DNA of 64,000 bases from an uncultured Alphaproteobacteria bacterium (GCA_910577205.1 CAJTMA010000004.1:34055-98054), one strand, 5' to 3'; positions 42,904 through 53,430 are shown, counted from the first letter of the stretch. Made by a program: numbers and translations. Notes: a model not told the origin generated them from the sequence alone.

Positions 42904-45027
42904 CTAAATCTGGCCGACAGTTTTGATTTTAGCTTTAGGGTGGATTTCATTCTGGGACATAACCACAGTCAGCGGGCGGAAGCGCTCAATGATAGAGCGG
43001 ACAAAAGGACGAATTCCGGGGCTGGTCAGCAACACTGCCGTTTCGCCGCGGACAGCCAGTTCTTCCATCACCTGGCGAACCTTGGTAATGAAGGCCTGCA
43101 AAGCGGTCGGCGCCATAGCCAGCTGGCGGTCATCCCCTTCGCCGACAATCGCTTCGGCAAAAGCGTGCTCCCATTCGGGCGACAAGGTTACCAAAGGAAT
43201 GATTCCCAATTCATTGGCGTTGGCATTAGACAGCTGCCGCGCCAAACGGGTGCGGACGTGTTCGGTAATTGTCATCAGACTGTGGGTTGAAGCCACCGCT
43301 TCGGAAATGCCTTCCAAAATAGTTGGCAAATCGCGGATGGAAACGCGTTCCTGCAGCAAGTTCTGCAAAATGCGTTGAACCGCCCCGAGGCTGACTTTGC
43401 CCGGAATAAGCTCTTTGACAAGCTTCTGGTGTTCCTTATCCAGTTCATCAAGGAGTTTCTGGGTTTCGGCGTAAGACAACAGTTCAGGCATATTATCTTT
43501 CACCAATTCTGTAATATGGGTGGTGACAACCGTTGCCGGATCAACCACGGTATAACCGCGGAACATCGCCTCCTCACGGTAGGACTGGTCGACCCACATG
43601 GCTTTCAGCCCGAAAGTCGGCTCTGTGGTATTCTCGCCGGGCAGCGTAATCGGTTCGCCGCGCGGATCCATCACCAGCAGCTGGGTCGGGCGCAGTTCGC
43701 CTTTGCCGGCTTTGACTTCCTTAATGTAAATATTATATTCGTTCGCTTCCAGCTGCATATTATCCTGAATGCGGATTGACGGCATAACAAAACCAAGTTC
43801 GCTGGCCAAGGCTCGGCGCAAAGCTTTAATCTGGTCAGTCAATTTGCGGTTGGTTTCCTCATTAATCAGCGGCAGCAAGCCATAACCGATTTCCAGGCGA
43901 ATCAGGTCTATGCGCAGGGCATTGGCAATCGGTTCGTCCGCAGCCTTGGCAATCGCGCCTTGTTTTTGCTCCTGTTCAAGCACTTCTGCGGCACGCTGAC
44001 GCGCGGCTTTTTGCTGTTTATCCAGATAATAGGCGGTTGCGCCTGTCAGGGTGGCCAACAGCAAGAACGGCAAAGCGGGCGTTCCGGGAAGAAAGCCTAA
44101 AGCGCCAGCCATAAAGGCACTCATGCCCAAAGCTTTCGGATAATTGGCAACTTGTTCAAACAACACCTTATCAGTGGCATCCGTCATACCGGCCTTGGAA
44201 ACCAGAATACCGGCAGCCACAGAGATAATCAGCGCCGGAATTTGTGACACCAAGCCATCGCCGACGGTCAAACGGGTATAAGTTTCTCCGGCGGCGGAAA
44301 AGCTCATATTATTCTGCACCATACCGATGATAATGCCGGCAACAATATTGATGAAAGTAATAATCAATCCGGCAATCGCATCACCGCGGACAAACTTGGA
44401 AGCACCGTCCATCGCTCCATAGAAAGAGCTTTCTTTGGATAATTCCTCACGGCGGGCGCGGGCTTCGTCTTCATTAATCAAACCGGAAGACAAATCGGCG
44501 TCAATTGCCATCTGCTTACCGGGCATGGCATCCAATGCAAAACGGGCGGCGACTTCGGCAATACGCCCCGAACCTTTGGTAATGACGACAAAGTTAACAA
44601 TGACGAGAATAGCAAAGACAATAACGCCGATAACAAAGTTATTGCCCATGATAAATCCGCCGAATGCGGCAATGACTTCACCGGCGGCATCAGGCCCTTG
44701 ATAACCTTTCGCCAAAATCAGACGCGTCGAAGCCAGGTTCAAAGACAGGCGATACATAGTGGTAATCAGCAAAACCAATGGAAATGCGCTGAACTCGTTC
44801 GGCTTTTCAATAAAAATCGCAGTCATCAACACCAAGCAGGCAATGGTGATGGACAGCGCCAGAGCAATATCCAACAGCCAAGCCGGCATAGGCATAATCA
44901 AAATAACCAGCATTAAAATAATGGCTAACGCAAAGAAGATATCGCCGCGTTTGGTTGAGGCAACCAGCAGTTCCTTAAAGGATTTGCCACCAAAAGGCGC
45001 GGAATTATTTGCAATATTTTTAGCCAT
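42904..45027 (-). CDS. flhA: Flagellar export gate protein FlhA
   Basis: 707 residues. Eight membrane segments in the first half; the FHIPEP region is visible as FSAFPLVLLITTMYRLSLNLASTRLILAKGY and GDAIAGLIITFINIVAGIIIG. The cytoplasmic C-terminal domain binds export chaperones (LVMDPRGEPITLPGENTTEPTFGLKAMWV, TVVDPATVVTTHITEL). Core gate of the flagellar type III secretion apparatus. Confidence 0.97.
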   Translation of the reverse strand: MAKNIANNSAPFGGKSFKELLVASTKRGDIFFALAIILMLVILIMPMPAWLLDIALALSITIACLVLMTAIFIEKPNEFSAFPLVLLITTMYRLSLNLASTRLILAKGYQGPDAAGEVIAAFGGFIMGNNFVIGVIVFAILVIVNFVVITKGSGRIAEVAARFALDAMPGKQMAIDADLSSGLINEDEARARREELSKESSFYGAMDGASKFVRGDAIAGLIITFINIVAGIIIGMVQNNMSFSAAGETYTRLTVGDGLVSQIPALIISVAAGILVSKAGMTDATDKVLFEQVANYPKALGMSAFMAGALGFLPGTPALPFLLLATLTGATAYYLDKQQKAARQRAAEVLEQEQKQGAIAKAADEPIANALRIDLIRLEIGYGLLPLINEETNRKLTDQIKALRRALASELGFVMPSIRIQDNMQLEANEYNIYIKEVKAGKGELRPTQLLVMDPRGEPITLPGENTTEPTFGLKAMWVDQSYREEAMFRGYTVVDPATVVTTHITELVKDNMPELLSYAETQKLLDELDKEHQKLVKELIPGKVSLGAVQRILQNLLQERVSIRDLPTILEGISEAVASTHSLMTITEHVRTRLARQLSNANANELGIIPLVTLSPEWEHAFAEAIVGEGDDRQLAMAPTALQAFITKVRQVMEELAVRGETAVLLTSPGIRPFVRSIIERFRPLTVVMSQNEIHPKAKIKTVGQI

Positions 45028-45043
45028 GTTCCGGTTTTATATC

Positions 45044-46360
45044 CTAGAGTTCGGGGACATCAAAGCCTTCATCCTGATACTGCTTCAGCTTGTTACGCAG
45101 TGTCCGAATGGAAATGCCGAGAATATTGGCAGCCGTCGTGCGATTGCCAAGCGTATGTTTCAGAGTGTCGATAATCAGGTTGCGTTCCATGCTGGCAACC
45201 GTCGTTCCGACAAATTCAGCACCGCTCATTTCTGTTCCTTGCGGCTGATTAATGATGGAATCTATGTCATCCAAGAGAATAGCATCTTCGCCAATTTTAT
45301 CCCCGGTGCTCAGCAGCACAGCGCGATGGATTGTATTTTCCAATTCGCGGACATTTCCCGGCCAGAGGTAATTCAGAAGCTTTTGCTCGGCCTCCGGGGT
45401 CATTTCCTTAAGAGGAATATCGTTTAATTCAGAATACTTTTTAGCAAAGTGCTTTGCCAGAACAACAATATCGTCCGGGCGGTCTTTAAGCTGGGGGATA
45501 TTGATGTTGACGACATTCAATCGGTAATATAAGTCTTGGCGGAAAGTTCCGTTCTTGACGCATTCATCCAGATTGCGGTTGGAGGTGGCAATAATGCGCG
45601 TATCCACCTTAATCGGCGCTTTGCCGCCAATACGGTCAATTTCCTTTTCCTGAATGGCGCGCAACAGCTTGGCCTGAATTTTAACATCGGTTTCGGAAAT
45701 TTCATCAAGCAGCAATGTGCCGCCGGAAGCCTCCTCAAATTTGCCGATACGCCGGGCTACCGCTCCGGTAAAAGCGCCTTTTTCATACCCAAAAAGTTCT
45801 GACTCCAACAAGGTTTCGGGAATGGCGGCACAGTTGACGGCCACAAATTTTTTATTGGCGCGTTTGGAATTGTCATGGATAAAGCGGGAAAAAATTTCCT
45901 TACCTGTTCCGGATGCTCCGGTTAACAGAATACTGGCTTCCGACGGGGCAACCTGTTTGGCCAACTTCAATACGGCTTCGGTTTTTTTATCGCCGTAAAT
46001 CAGCGCATGGTTTTCACGGGTGGCTGCGGCCAGCACCGCGCCAATCATTTCCGGGTCAGGCGGCAGCGGAATATATTCTTTAGCTCCGGCCTTAATCGCT
46101 TTTACAGCCAGAGAGGGATCATTGGCCACGCCGCAGGCAACGACCAGCACATTAATACGCTCTTGCTCAAGAGAAGAAATAAACTTATAGACATCCAGCT
46201 TGACATCTATCATCACCAGTTCAATGGCTTTTCCCGAACGCAAAACATCCAGCCCGGCATCTTCATTATCGGCAATAGAAACGTGACCGCCCTGTTGGAT
46301 TGCGATTTTGCTCGCAGCTCCAATCTGGCCTTCTAATGTTCCGACAATCAGCAGTTCCAT
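45044..46360 (-). CDS. flbD: FlbD sigma-54-dependent flagellar regulator
   Basis: 438 residues. An atypical receiver domain (1-115) lacks the usual paired acidic residues after the first strand (LIVGTLEG) but keeps an Asp at LVMID. The AAA+ domain has Walker A GASGTGKE (148-155), the sigma-54 contact loop GAFTGA (195-200), and LLDEISE. A Fis-type HTH ends the protein (RTTAANILGISIRTLRNKLKQY). It closely follows the Caulobacter FlbD pattern, which activates hook and filament genes. Likely target here: the sigma-54 promoter at 55167-55182. Confidence 0.95.
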   Translation of the reverse strand: MELLIVGTLEGQIGAASKIAIQQGGHVSIADNEDAGLDVLRSGKAIELVMIDVKLDVYKFISSLEQERINVLVVACGVANDPSLAVKAIKAGAKEYIPLPPDPEMIGAVLAAATRENHALIYGDKKTEAVLKLAKQVAPSEASILLTGASGTGKEIFSRFIHDNSKRANKKFVAVNCAAIPETLLESELFGYEKGAFTGAVARRIGKFEEASGGTLLLDEISETDVKIQAKLLRAIQEKEIDRIGGKAPIKVDTRIIATSNRNLDECVKNGTFRQDLYYRLNVVNINIPQLKDRPDDIVVLAKHFAKKYSELNDIPLKEMTPEAEQKLLNYLWPGNVRELENTIHRAVLLSTGDKIGEDAILLDDIDSIINQPQGTEMSGAEFVGTTVASMERNLIIDTLKHTLGNRTTAANILGISIRTLRNKLKQYQDEGFDVPEL

Positions 46361-46369
46361 CTCTACCCC

Positions 46370-46723
46370 TTATTTGACAGGAGATTTGACAATTTCAGTC
46401 ATGGTAATGCCCAATTTGTCATCAACGACAACGACTTCGCCGCGGGCAACCAGATTGTTATTAACGTAGATGTCTATCGCTTCGCCGACTTTACTGTCAA
46501 GCTCAATAATTGCGCCCTTATTCAGTTTCAGCAGCTGGCTGACTTTCATTTTGGTTTTGCCGAGAATGGCAGAAACTTTTACCGGAATATCATAAACGGC
46601 TTCCAAATCACTGGCAGAACTCGGAATGTCAAAATCATCCATTCCGGAATCTTTTTTCAGAATCGGTTCATCATCCAAAACAGTGCTTTCGCTTAACTCG
46701 TCTAACTCTAAATTATCTGTCAT
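46370..46723 (-). CDS. fliN: Flagellar motor switch protein FliN
   Basis: 117 residues. An acidic N-terminal third, then a SpoA domain: VYDIPVKVSAILGKTKMKVSQLLKLNKGAIIELDSKVGEAIDIYVNNNLVARGEVVVVDDKLGITMTEI. Part of the C-ring. Its start overlaps the end of fliH by 11 bases. Confidence 0.95.
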   Translation of the reverse strand: MTDNLELDELSESTVLDDEPILKKDSGMDDFDIPSSASDLEAVYDIPVKVSAILGKTKMKVSQLLKLNKGAIIELDSKVGEAIDIYVNNNLVARGEVVVVDDKLGITMTEIVKSPVK

Positions 46724-47474
46724 GTTTTATCTCCGGTTTAATATCTTCCCCGTTATCCAGCAAAGCTGTTACTTTCGCCAGTTGGTCAGCTCCGTTAAGC
46801 TCGACACCGCCGTTTTCCCACTCGATACGGCAATCGTTTTTCGCTAAGGAAGAATCCTTATGCAAAGCGATTTTGCCTTCAAAGTCATAACTGTTGGCCA
46901 ACGAAGCAATCTTTTCCTGCGCATATGATATAATATCAGGATGAATATAGAAAGACAATTTTGCTTCATCTTTAAAATTGTTGAAATTATCGGCAATGAA
47001 GCCGGAAACAAGTTCCGCAGCCTGTTGTTCCATCAAGGTTGGCACAAGCTTGGCAACCACCGCTTTAACCATTTCCAGAGCTTGGTTTTCAACCTCTTTA
47101 CGGCATTCTCCGGCATCAGAGAGCAGCACCGTCAGCTTTTGTGATATATCCGCCAGCAAAGTATTGGTTTCAGCCTCAAGCCCTTGTTGGGAGCTGCGCA
47201 TTCCCTGTTCATAGCCCTCCTGACGGGCGGCATTGAGCATTTCATCAACTTCGCTTTGAAGATAGCTTTTTTCGGCGGGTTCTTCTTCTACCGGTTCATA
47301 TTCAACAATTTTTTCTTCAAATTCAGGCTCTTGCGGTTCAGGCTGCGCCTCTGTTTCGACATTCAGCTCTTCTGCCGCGCACAAAAGCTCTTCCGAATCG
47401 TCAGCAGGCACATCCGCTTCCGGTTTGGTTTCTATAATGAAGTTATCGAACAAAAACTTTTTCAGCTGCGCCAT
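46713..47474 (-). CDS. fliH: Flagellar assembly protein FliH (FlbE-like)
   Basis: 253 residues. Very acidic at residues 18-70, then EVDEMLNAARQEGYEQGMRSSQQGL, a helical region, and the FliH-type C-terminus (YIHPDIISYAQEKI, DCRIEWENGGVELN). It regulates the FliI ATPase; fliI is not in this window. Located between fliG and fliN as in Caulobacter. Confidence 0.88.
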   Translation of the reverse strand: MAQLKKFLFDNFIIETKPEADVPADDSEELLCAAEELNVETEAQPEPQEPEFEEKIVEYEPVEEEPAEKSYLQSEVDEMLNAARQEGYEQGMRSSQQGLEAETNTLLADISQKLTVLLSDAGECRKEVENQALEMVKAVVAKLVPTLMEQQAAELVSGFIADNFNNFKDEAKLSFYIHPDIISYAQEKIASLANSYDFEGKIALHKDSSLAKNDCRIEWENGGVELNGADQLAKVTALLDNGEDIKPEIKHDR

Positions 47475-47484
47475 TACCCTGCCC

Positions 47485-48507
47485 TTAGTAAATCAGCTCG
47501 TCGTTGTCTTTGCCTTCGCTGATGACAATTTCACCATTATTAGACAGTTCCTTAGCAGCGGTAACAATGTACTGCTGGGCTTCTTCAACATCGCGCAGGC
47601 GAACAGGTCCCATAGCTTCCATATCTTCTTTGAGGATTTTTCCGGCACGGGAAGACATATTATTGAAGAACAGGTCTTTAATCGTTTCAGAAGCACCTTT
47701 CAAGGCAACGGCAAGCTTATCCTTATCAACATTACGCAGCAAGATTTGGATACCCTGAGCATCAACACGGCTGAGGTCTTCAAAGGTAAACATGAGAGAT
47801 TTGACGCGTTCGGCAGACTCACGGTTACGTTCTTCAAGAGCTTCCATAAAGCGGCTTTCGGTATTGCGATCCAACGAATTGAAAATATCGGCAATAAGTT
47901 CGTGCGAATCGCGACGGGTTGATTTGGACAGATTGCTCATAAATTCTTTACGCAGCGTTTTCTCCAGACCATCGAGAACCTCTTTCTGAACCGAATCCAT
48001 GCGAATCATGCGCATAACAATTTCCATGGCAAAATTTTCCGGCAGCAAAGCAATTACTTTGGCGGCGTGTTCAGCTTTAATCTTAGACAAGATAACGGCA
48101 ATTGTCTGCGGGTATTCGTTTTTCAGGTAATTAGCCAAAACGTGTTCGTTCACATTACCCAGTTTGTCCCACATGGTGCGTCCTGTCGGACCGCGGATTT
48201 CTTCCATAATATTGGAAACGCGGTCTTTATCCAGCGCTTTGGACAACAGGCGTTCGGTACTTTCATAGGTGCCGACCAGAGAACCGGTAGAGGAAACCTT
48301 TTCGACAAACTCGGAAAACAACTGTTCAACCACATTGGAATTAACTTTGCCCAAGCTGGCCATGATTACCGACAGCTCTTTAATTTCTTCATCATCCATC
48401 AGAGAGAAAATTGAAGCCGAGCGTTCTTCATCCAGCGACAGCATCAAAATTGCCGCTTTCTGTTGTCCGGATAAAATATTAAAATCGTCAATTACATTTT
48501 GCTTCAT
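47485..48507 (-). CDS. fliG: Flagellar motor switch protein FliG
   Basis: 340 residues: LSGQQKAAILMLSLDEERSASIFSLMDDEEI at the N-terminus, the EHPQ-type motif as KNEYPQTIAVILSKI, ALLPENFAMEIVMRM, and the C-terminal torque helix region (MFTFEDLSRVDAQGIQILLRNVDKDKLAVALKGA with conserved charged residues, then SSRAGKILKEDMEAMGPVRLRDVEEAQ). Couples the stator to the rotor. Confidence 0.97.
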   Translation of the reverse strand: MKQNVIDDFNILSGQQKAAILMLSLDEERSASIFSLMDDEEIKELSVIMASLGKVNSNVVEQLFSEFVEKVSSTGSLVGTYESTERLLSKALDKDRVSNIMEEIRGPTGRTMWDKLGNVNEHVLANYLKNEYPQTIAVILSKIKAEHAAKVIALLPENFAMEIVMRMIRMDSVQKEVLDGLEKTLRKEFMSNLSKSTRRDSHELIADIFNSLDRNTESRFMEALEERNRESAERVKSLMFTFEDLSRVDAQGIQILLRNVDKDKLAVALKGASETIKDLFFNNMSSRAGKILKEDMEAMGPVRLRDVEEAQQYIVTAAKELSNNGEIVISEGKDNDELIY

Positions 48508-48524
48508 CTAAGTCACTCATCTGC

Positions 48525-50144
48525 TTAATTGTTGTCGTTGGAGTAGAGCCAGCCGCGGATAACATTAACCGCCGCATCAGGATTTTTCTCCACAATATCG
48601 CTGACCTTTTTAAGCGAAGATACTTTCACCCGGCCGTCAATTTTGTTCAGATTGATTAGTTCTTCCACTCCGCTTTCATCATCATTCAAGAAGTTAGAAA
48701 GCAGAAGGTTGTCGTCTTCGGGATTACTTCCAAGCAGACGTCCGTCATTATTATTTCCGGACACATCAAAGGCATTATTAATCAGCGGACGAATAACCAG
48801 CAAAATCACCAAAATAGCGACAACGGCTACGCCAATTCCCTCAGCAATGCGGATTAACTCGTCTTTGGTAAAGCCCATAATTAATATTTCCTGCACTTCT
48901 TCTATCTCCGGCATCATATTTACAAAACGCATATTTTCAACTTCGACCACATCGCCGCGGTTAGCATCATAACCGACAGATGAACGGACAAGGGCATTAA
49001 TCTGTTCCATTTCCTCCGGGGTACGGGGACGGTATACCATTTTTCCTTCGGCATTTTTCTCATAAACGCCGTCAACCATAACCGCCACAGTCAGGCGTTT
49101 GACCGTTCCGGTATTTTTGACCTTATTCCGCACGACTTTGGAAATCTCATAATTAATTGTTTCCTCTGTCCGGGAGGTTTGCGAGCTGCTGCCGGTGCCG
49201 GTTGACATCATATCGCCGTTAGGAATATTCTGCGCGACAGTTACCGGATTTTCACGGCTGTTGTTAATCCCCTCTTCGGTAATCGTCGCCTGAGAACGCA
49301 CGACCTGTGTATCCGGATCATAAATTTCTTCCTTAGTGACAATCTGATCGAAATCCATTTCCAGATTGACCTGCGCACGAACTTTTCCCTCGCCGACAGT
49401 CCGCTCCAAGAGGTTTTGCACCTGCATTCCCATCTTACGCTCCTGCTCCAGGCGCATAAGCTCATTATTAGCAGCCGTCATTGCCTCAGGATCTTCATAA
49501 TTTTGCGTCAACAGCACGCCGGCATTATCAACGATTGCCACGTTTTTGACATCAAGCTTGGGCACAGAAGCAGCCACCAGCTTTTGAATAGCCTGAATGC
49601 TCTGCGGACTTAATTGGCCTTTAACGGTTTTAATCACAACCGAAGCCGTCGGCGCTTGCTCTTCACGGGAAAACATTTCGCGCTTGGGCAGCACTAAATG
49701 CACGCGGGCATTCTTAATATTATCGACAGAGCGAATCGTACGCGCCAGTTCGCCTTCCAAGGCTCTGATTAAATTGACATTCTGCACAAAATTGGTTGAC
49801 CCCAGAGCATCGGACTGGTCAAAAATCTCATAACCGACATTAGCCCCGCCGGAAGATAAAGCAATCTCGGCCGTATTCACCCGCAAGCGGTTGACCTCTG
49901 ACTGCGGCACCATAATTTCTGTACCGTTCTTGGTTAATTTATACTTTACATTCTCGGTTTCAAGACGGGAAATAATCTGTTTGGCATTCTCCAGCTCAAG
50001 GTCGCTGTACAAAACGGCATAGTCTGTCGAACTCATCCGGGCAACCACATAGCCTAAAAAGCTGACGAGAAATATAATAACAGCTGCGATTGACGCCAAA
50101 CGTCCCGGCGACAAGTTCTTTATTGTTTGCCAAAAATTATTCAC
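48525..50144 (-). CDS. fliF: Flagellar MS-ring protein FliF
   Basis: 539 residues with two membrane segments (about 17-37 and 430-450). YAVLYSDLELENAKQIISRLETENVKYKL, RVHLVLPKREMFSREEQAPTASVVIKT, and NYEISKVVRNKVKNTGTVKRLTVAVMVDG are diagnostic. First gene of the fliF-fliG-fliH-fliN-flbD-flhA-flhF-flhG block. No sigma-54 site was found upstream. Confidence 0.97.
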   Translation of the reverse strand: MNNFWQTIKNLSPGRLASIAAVIIFLVSFLGYVVARMSSTDYAVLYSDLELENAKQIISRLETENVKYKLTKNGTEIMVPQSEVNRLRVNTAEIALSSGGANVGYEIFDQSDALGSTNFVQNVNLIRALEGELARTIRSVDNIKNARVHLVLPKREMFSREEQAPTASVVIKTVKGQLSPQSIQAIQKLVAASVPKLDVKNVAIVDNAGVLLTQNYEDPEAMTAANNELMRLEQERKMGMQVQNLLERTVGEGKVRAQVNLEMDFDQIVTKEEIYDPDTQVVRSQATITEEGINNSRENPVTVAQNIPNGDMMSTGTGSSSQTSRTEETINYEISKVVRNKVKNTGTVKRLTVAVMVDGVYEKNAEGKMVYRPRTPEEMEQINALVRSSVGYDANRGDVVEVENMRFVNMMPEIEEVQEILIMGFTKDELIRIAEGIGVAVVAILVILLVIRPLINNAFDVSGNNNDGRLLGSNPEDDNLLLSNFLNDDESGVEELINLNKIDGRVKVSSLKKVSDIVEKNPDAAVNVIRGWLYSNDNN

Positions 50145-50261
50145 TTTTCAGACCCATCTTTTCAAGTTAAGCTTCTAATTACCTTATGATTAACGTAAAA
50201 AAGCCATTAAGGGAAGACAATTTCTCAATTTTCACAGCATTCTCTCCGCCTTTATCCTCCT

Positions 50262-50289
50262 AAAGCCCCGCCAGCATTGGCGGGGCTTA
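50262..50289 (-). terminator. Terminator after flgE
   Basis: The 12-bp stem TAAGCCCCGCCA/TGGCGGGGCTTA with a 4-base loop; only a short T run follows on the minus strand. Confidence 0.7.
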
Positions 50290-50334
50290 CTTCAGGAGAG
50301 TAATTTTATTTGTGCAAATCTTTAAGAATCAGCC

Positions 50335-52563
50335 CTAAGTCATCCGGGTTAATTCATCAAGCATTTCATCGGCCGTGGTAATAATCTTGGTTGCAGCCGA
50401 ATAAGCACGCTGGGTTACAATCATGTTTGAAAACTCTGTGGCGAGGTCGGTTTTGGATGATTCCAAAGCTCCTGAAGCAATTTCGCCAGCACCGTTTGTT
50501 CCGGCCATTTTCAACAGAGCCTGCCCAGAAGAGTCCGTTTCCAACCAAGAGTTACCGGTCAGAGATTCCAGACCTTCCGGATTGGCAAAGGTTGCCAAAG
50601 GCAGAATAGCAATCGGACGGGTTTCGCCGTTATCAAACAAAGCGGTAACAACGCCGTTTTCATCAACATGAACACCCGCATAGCTACCGAACTTCGCACC
50701 ATCCTGCTTAATGTAGTTGGTGGTGAAGTTACCGGACAAGTTTGTCAAACCGTCATTAGTGCCGACATTACCCATATTCAAGGTAATCGGTGTACCATGG
50801 CCGCTTTCGCCGGTCATGTTTTCAGCACCGTTTGCCCACTCAATTTCCATGGAGTTAACCCAAAATTCTTTCGGAGTACCATCGGAGTTAAAGCGTACAG
50901 CCGGCACAATAGAACCCTGCTGATCCTGAGTGGTGTTGGTTTTGAAAGTATTGCCCAAAACAGCATTTTTATTCTGAATTGAACCCCATTCGCCGTCTTT
51001 ATTACGGATAACACCATCAATAGCAGTACCCAACCCGGTGGTATCAATGGTGATATCTCCGCCGGAAGATGACGGCAAAATTTCAAGCGACATACCACTG
51101 GCAACAAAACGGTTCGGTTCATCTGCCGTGTTGTTCAGCGCAGAAGCCAATGCTTTAACAACTTTTGCCGGGTCAATATCAGCACCGTTAATCGCATCCG
51201 AAATATCTACATCCAACGGATCATTAACATCCGGGGTAGAGGTAAAGGTATAAACTTTGCCGTTAATCGTAAGCGTTTTGCCTTCATAGTCGGCGGCAGC
51301 GGTCGAATTAAAGTCCAGACGAGCACCGTTTTTGATATCATCATCAATCTGAGGAATATCAAAAATACCTGTCGGAAGTCCGGTATCCGCACGAGGGTTA
51401 ACCGCACTTTGCAGACAAGACAGCGTTTTGCTGGCATCAATGGTCAAAGCAGAACCCATCGTTGACTGAACAATGCTGATTTTGTTGCCGTCTGCTGTAA
51501 AACGGTCAGCCGAAGGCATATTAGCTTTCAAAGCAGCTTCAAAGTTTTTAACAAAATCATCTACAGAAACAACCTGCTGGCTGATTTCGACCGGAATATT
51601 CGTTCCGGTATAGCCGGCGGCATTGTTAACAAACTCAAAAGTATAAGTTTTGCCTGTTCCGGCATCAGAGATGCTGATGGTTGAACCATTCTGCGGGATG
51701 GAAGAAAATTCCAACTGGCCGGCAGCATAGTAAACATCCTTAGACAGGTCTTTGCCGTTTTCGGTTGTACCGGTCATTACCAAGCTGGCAGCGCCGCTCG
51801 GAATCGAACTGCTCATCGCCCAACCGTTAGAACTGGTTTTGGTATATTCCAGACTCAGGTTGCTGGCATTGCCAAGGCTGTCATAAATCAGCGCGGAAAC
51901 TTTTTCCTTACCGCCGGCACTGGCATTTGCCGGATCAAAAATCGGCGCGCTGGACGGCAAGTTTGCACCCAAGCTTATCTGCTGGGTCGGTGTTGCCGTA
52001 CCGCCAATGGTTGACAGGTTGACCGGACGCAGGTTGCGGTTATCAATAATATTATCATTGATATAAATGGTTTTGCCGTTTTGGTCATAATAAGCCTTCA
52101 TATAGTTAATGCCGTTAACATTAACCACGCTGGCATTCGGATTGCCGTCCCAAGGCAGCAAAGACCAACCCTGAGCATAGAAACCGCCGGTATTAACCAG
52201 ATAGCCGTTATCATCCAGCCCAAAGCTGCCGGCACGGGTATAAGCCCACATATCCCCTTCGCCCGGATTAGCAGCCTGATTGACAACGAAGAAACCGCTG
52301 CCGCTGATACCCAAGTCGGTTGAAGAAGAGGTTGAAGACAACAACCCTTGCGCACTAATCTCCTGGCGCGGACGAGATTGCACGCCGCCCGGAGAATATA
52401 AAGTTGACGAAGTTTGTTTGGTTACCAAGGTTGAGAATTTATTTCCCGTTACTTTGTAACCGATCGTGTTGACGTTAGCGATATTGTCAGAGATGGCACC
52501 CATCGCGCTGGACTGAGCGGCCAAACCTGAAATACCCGACTGCATCGCACCGAAAATACTCAT
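50335..52563 (-). CDS. flgE: Flagellar hook protein FlgE
   Basis: 742 residues, longer than the 400-residue enteric form because of a large variable middle domain. Conserved ends: MSIFGAMQSGISGLAAQSSAMGAISDNIANVNTIGYKVTG and the C-terminal ALESSKTDLATEFSNMIVTQRAYSAATKIITTADEMLDEL. Repeated Asp/Gly/Thr-rich segments fill the middle (GKTYTFEFVNNAAGYTG; GKVYTFTSTPDVNDPLD). Third gene after the sigma-54 promoter. Confidence 0.96.
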   Translation of the reverse strand: MSIFGAMQSGISGLAAQSSAMGAISDNIANVNTIGYKVTGNKFSTLVTKQTSSTLYSPGGVQSRPRQEISAQGLLSSTSSSTDLGISGSGFFVVNQAANPGEGDMWAYTRAGSFGLDDNGYLVNTGGFYAQGWSLLPWDGNPNASVVNVNGINYMKAYYDQNGKTIYINDNIIDNRNLRPVNLSTIGGTATPTQQISLGANLPSSAPIFDPANASAGGKEKVSALIYDSLGNASNLSLEYTKTSSNGWAMSSSIPSGAASLVMTGTTENGKDLSKDVYYAAGQLEFSSIPQNGSTISISDAGTGKTYTFEFVNNAAGYTGTNIPVEISQQVVSVDDFVKNFEAALKANMPSADRFTADGNKISIVQSTMGSALTIDASKTLSCLQSAVNPRADTGLPTGIFDIPQIDDDIKNGARLDFNSTAAADYEGKTLTINGKVYTFTSTPDVNDPLDVDISDAINGADIDPAKVVKALASALNNTADEPNRFVASGMSLEILPSSSGGDITIDTTGLGTAIDGVIRNKDGEWGSIQNKNAVLGNTFKTNTTQDQQGSIVPAVRFNSDGTPKEFWVNSMEIEWANGAENMTGESGHGTPITLNMGNVGTNDGLTNLSGNFTTNYIKQDGAKFGSYAGVHVDENGVVTALFDNGETRPIAILPLATFANPEGLESLTGNSWLETDSSGQALLKMAGTNGAGEIASGALESSKTDLATEFSNMIVTQRAYSAATKIITTADEMLDELTRMT

Positions 52564-52587
52564 TGTTTTATCTCCTAAAGTTCAAAA

Positions 52588-53421
52588 TTATAATAATCCG
52601 AGAGTGGCGGCTCCAACAGCGGCTTCTGCCGCAGTTTTCAGGACTCTTGCAGCGTCCTCCAGCGTACTGCCATCTTCTTTGTCACCCTCTTCCGGCACGG
52701 AAGGTTTTTCCTCCTCACCGGGTTTGTTTTTATCAAAATAGTCATCATTGCGAATCGTCAGGATATCTCCCAGACCCGCAGTTACAGCATCACCCAGGCC
52801 AACGTAAACACCATTGCTGTCACTGGCGACACCAGTTACCTTGCCGAAAATGGTGGTGGTTACGGTTGCAGCGGTTTCGCCTCTGCCGACCTTGGTTGTT
52901 ACTTCAATTTTGTAAGCTCCGTCTTCCAGCTGGTTACCGTCAGCATCCTTGCCATCCCACTCAAATTCATGAGTTCCGGCAGTAATTTTAGCCTGTTCGG
53001 AATAAACGATTTTACCGTTAAGGTCTTTTACTGTAATAACAGCGCTTTCAACGTTTTTATCCAGTGTATAGGTTGCTTTGGCGTGACCGCCTTCCAACGG
53101 CATCACATTACCCAACACCTGAGCCACTTTGCCGATATAGGAAACAGCTTGCGCGCCAAGATTGGATATATTGAGCGATAATAATGTTTCCAGTTTGCTG
53201 TTGGTCTGAATAGCCTGCTCAACACTGGAATACTGAACCAGCTGGTTGGTAAATTCTGCCGTATCCATCGGATCAAGCGGATCCTGATATTTCAGCTGTG
53301 TCGTCAGCAGCGTCAGAAAAGTGTTCATATCCGCAGACAGCTTATTGGCAGCAGACTGACTTGTGGAGCTTGTTCCCGACTGGGTATAACCATTTAATGC
53401 GTTAATATCTGTCATCGTCAT
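52588..53421 (-). CDS. flgD: Hook capping protein FlgD
   Basis: 277 residues. LSADMNTFLTLLTTQLKYQDPLDPMDTAEFTNQLVQYSSVEQAIQTN is the family signature, followed by an Ig-like domain (GTHEFEWDGKDADGNQLEDGAYKIEV). A C-terminal extension of about 45 residues is charged, then Ala-rich (PGEEEKPSVPEEGDKEDGS, AAEAAVGAATLGLL), which is unusual. Needed for hook assembly. Confidence 0.94.
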   Translation of the reverse strand: MTMTDINALNGYTQSGTSSTSQSAANKLSADMNTFLTLLTTQLKYQDPLDPMDTAEFTNQLVQYSSVEQAIQTNSKLETLLSLNISNLGAQAVSYIGKVAQVLGNVMPLEGGHAKATYTLDKNVESAVITVKDLNGKIVYSEQAKITAGTHEFEWDGKDADGNQLEDGAYKIEVTTKVGRGETAATVTTTIFGKVTGVASDSNGVYVGLGDAVTAGLGDILTIRNDDYFDKNKPGEEEKPSVPEEGDKEDGSTLEDAARVLKTAAEAAVGAATLGLL

Positions 53422-53430
53422 TCTCCTTAA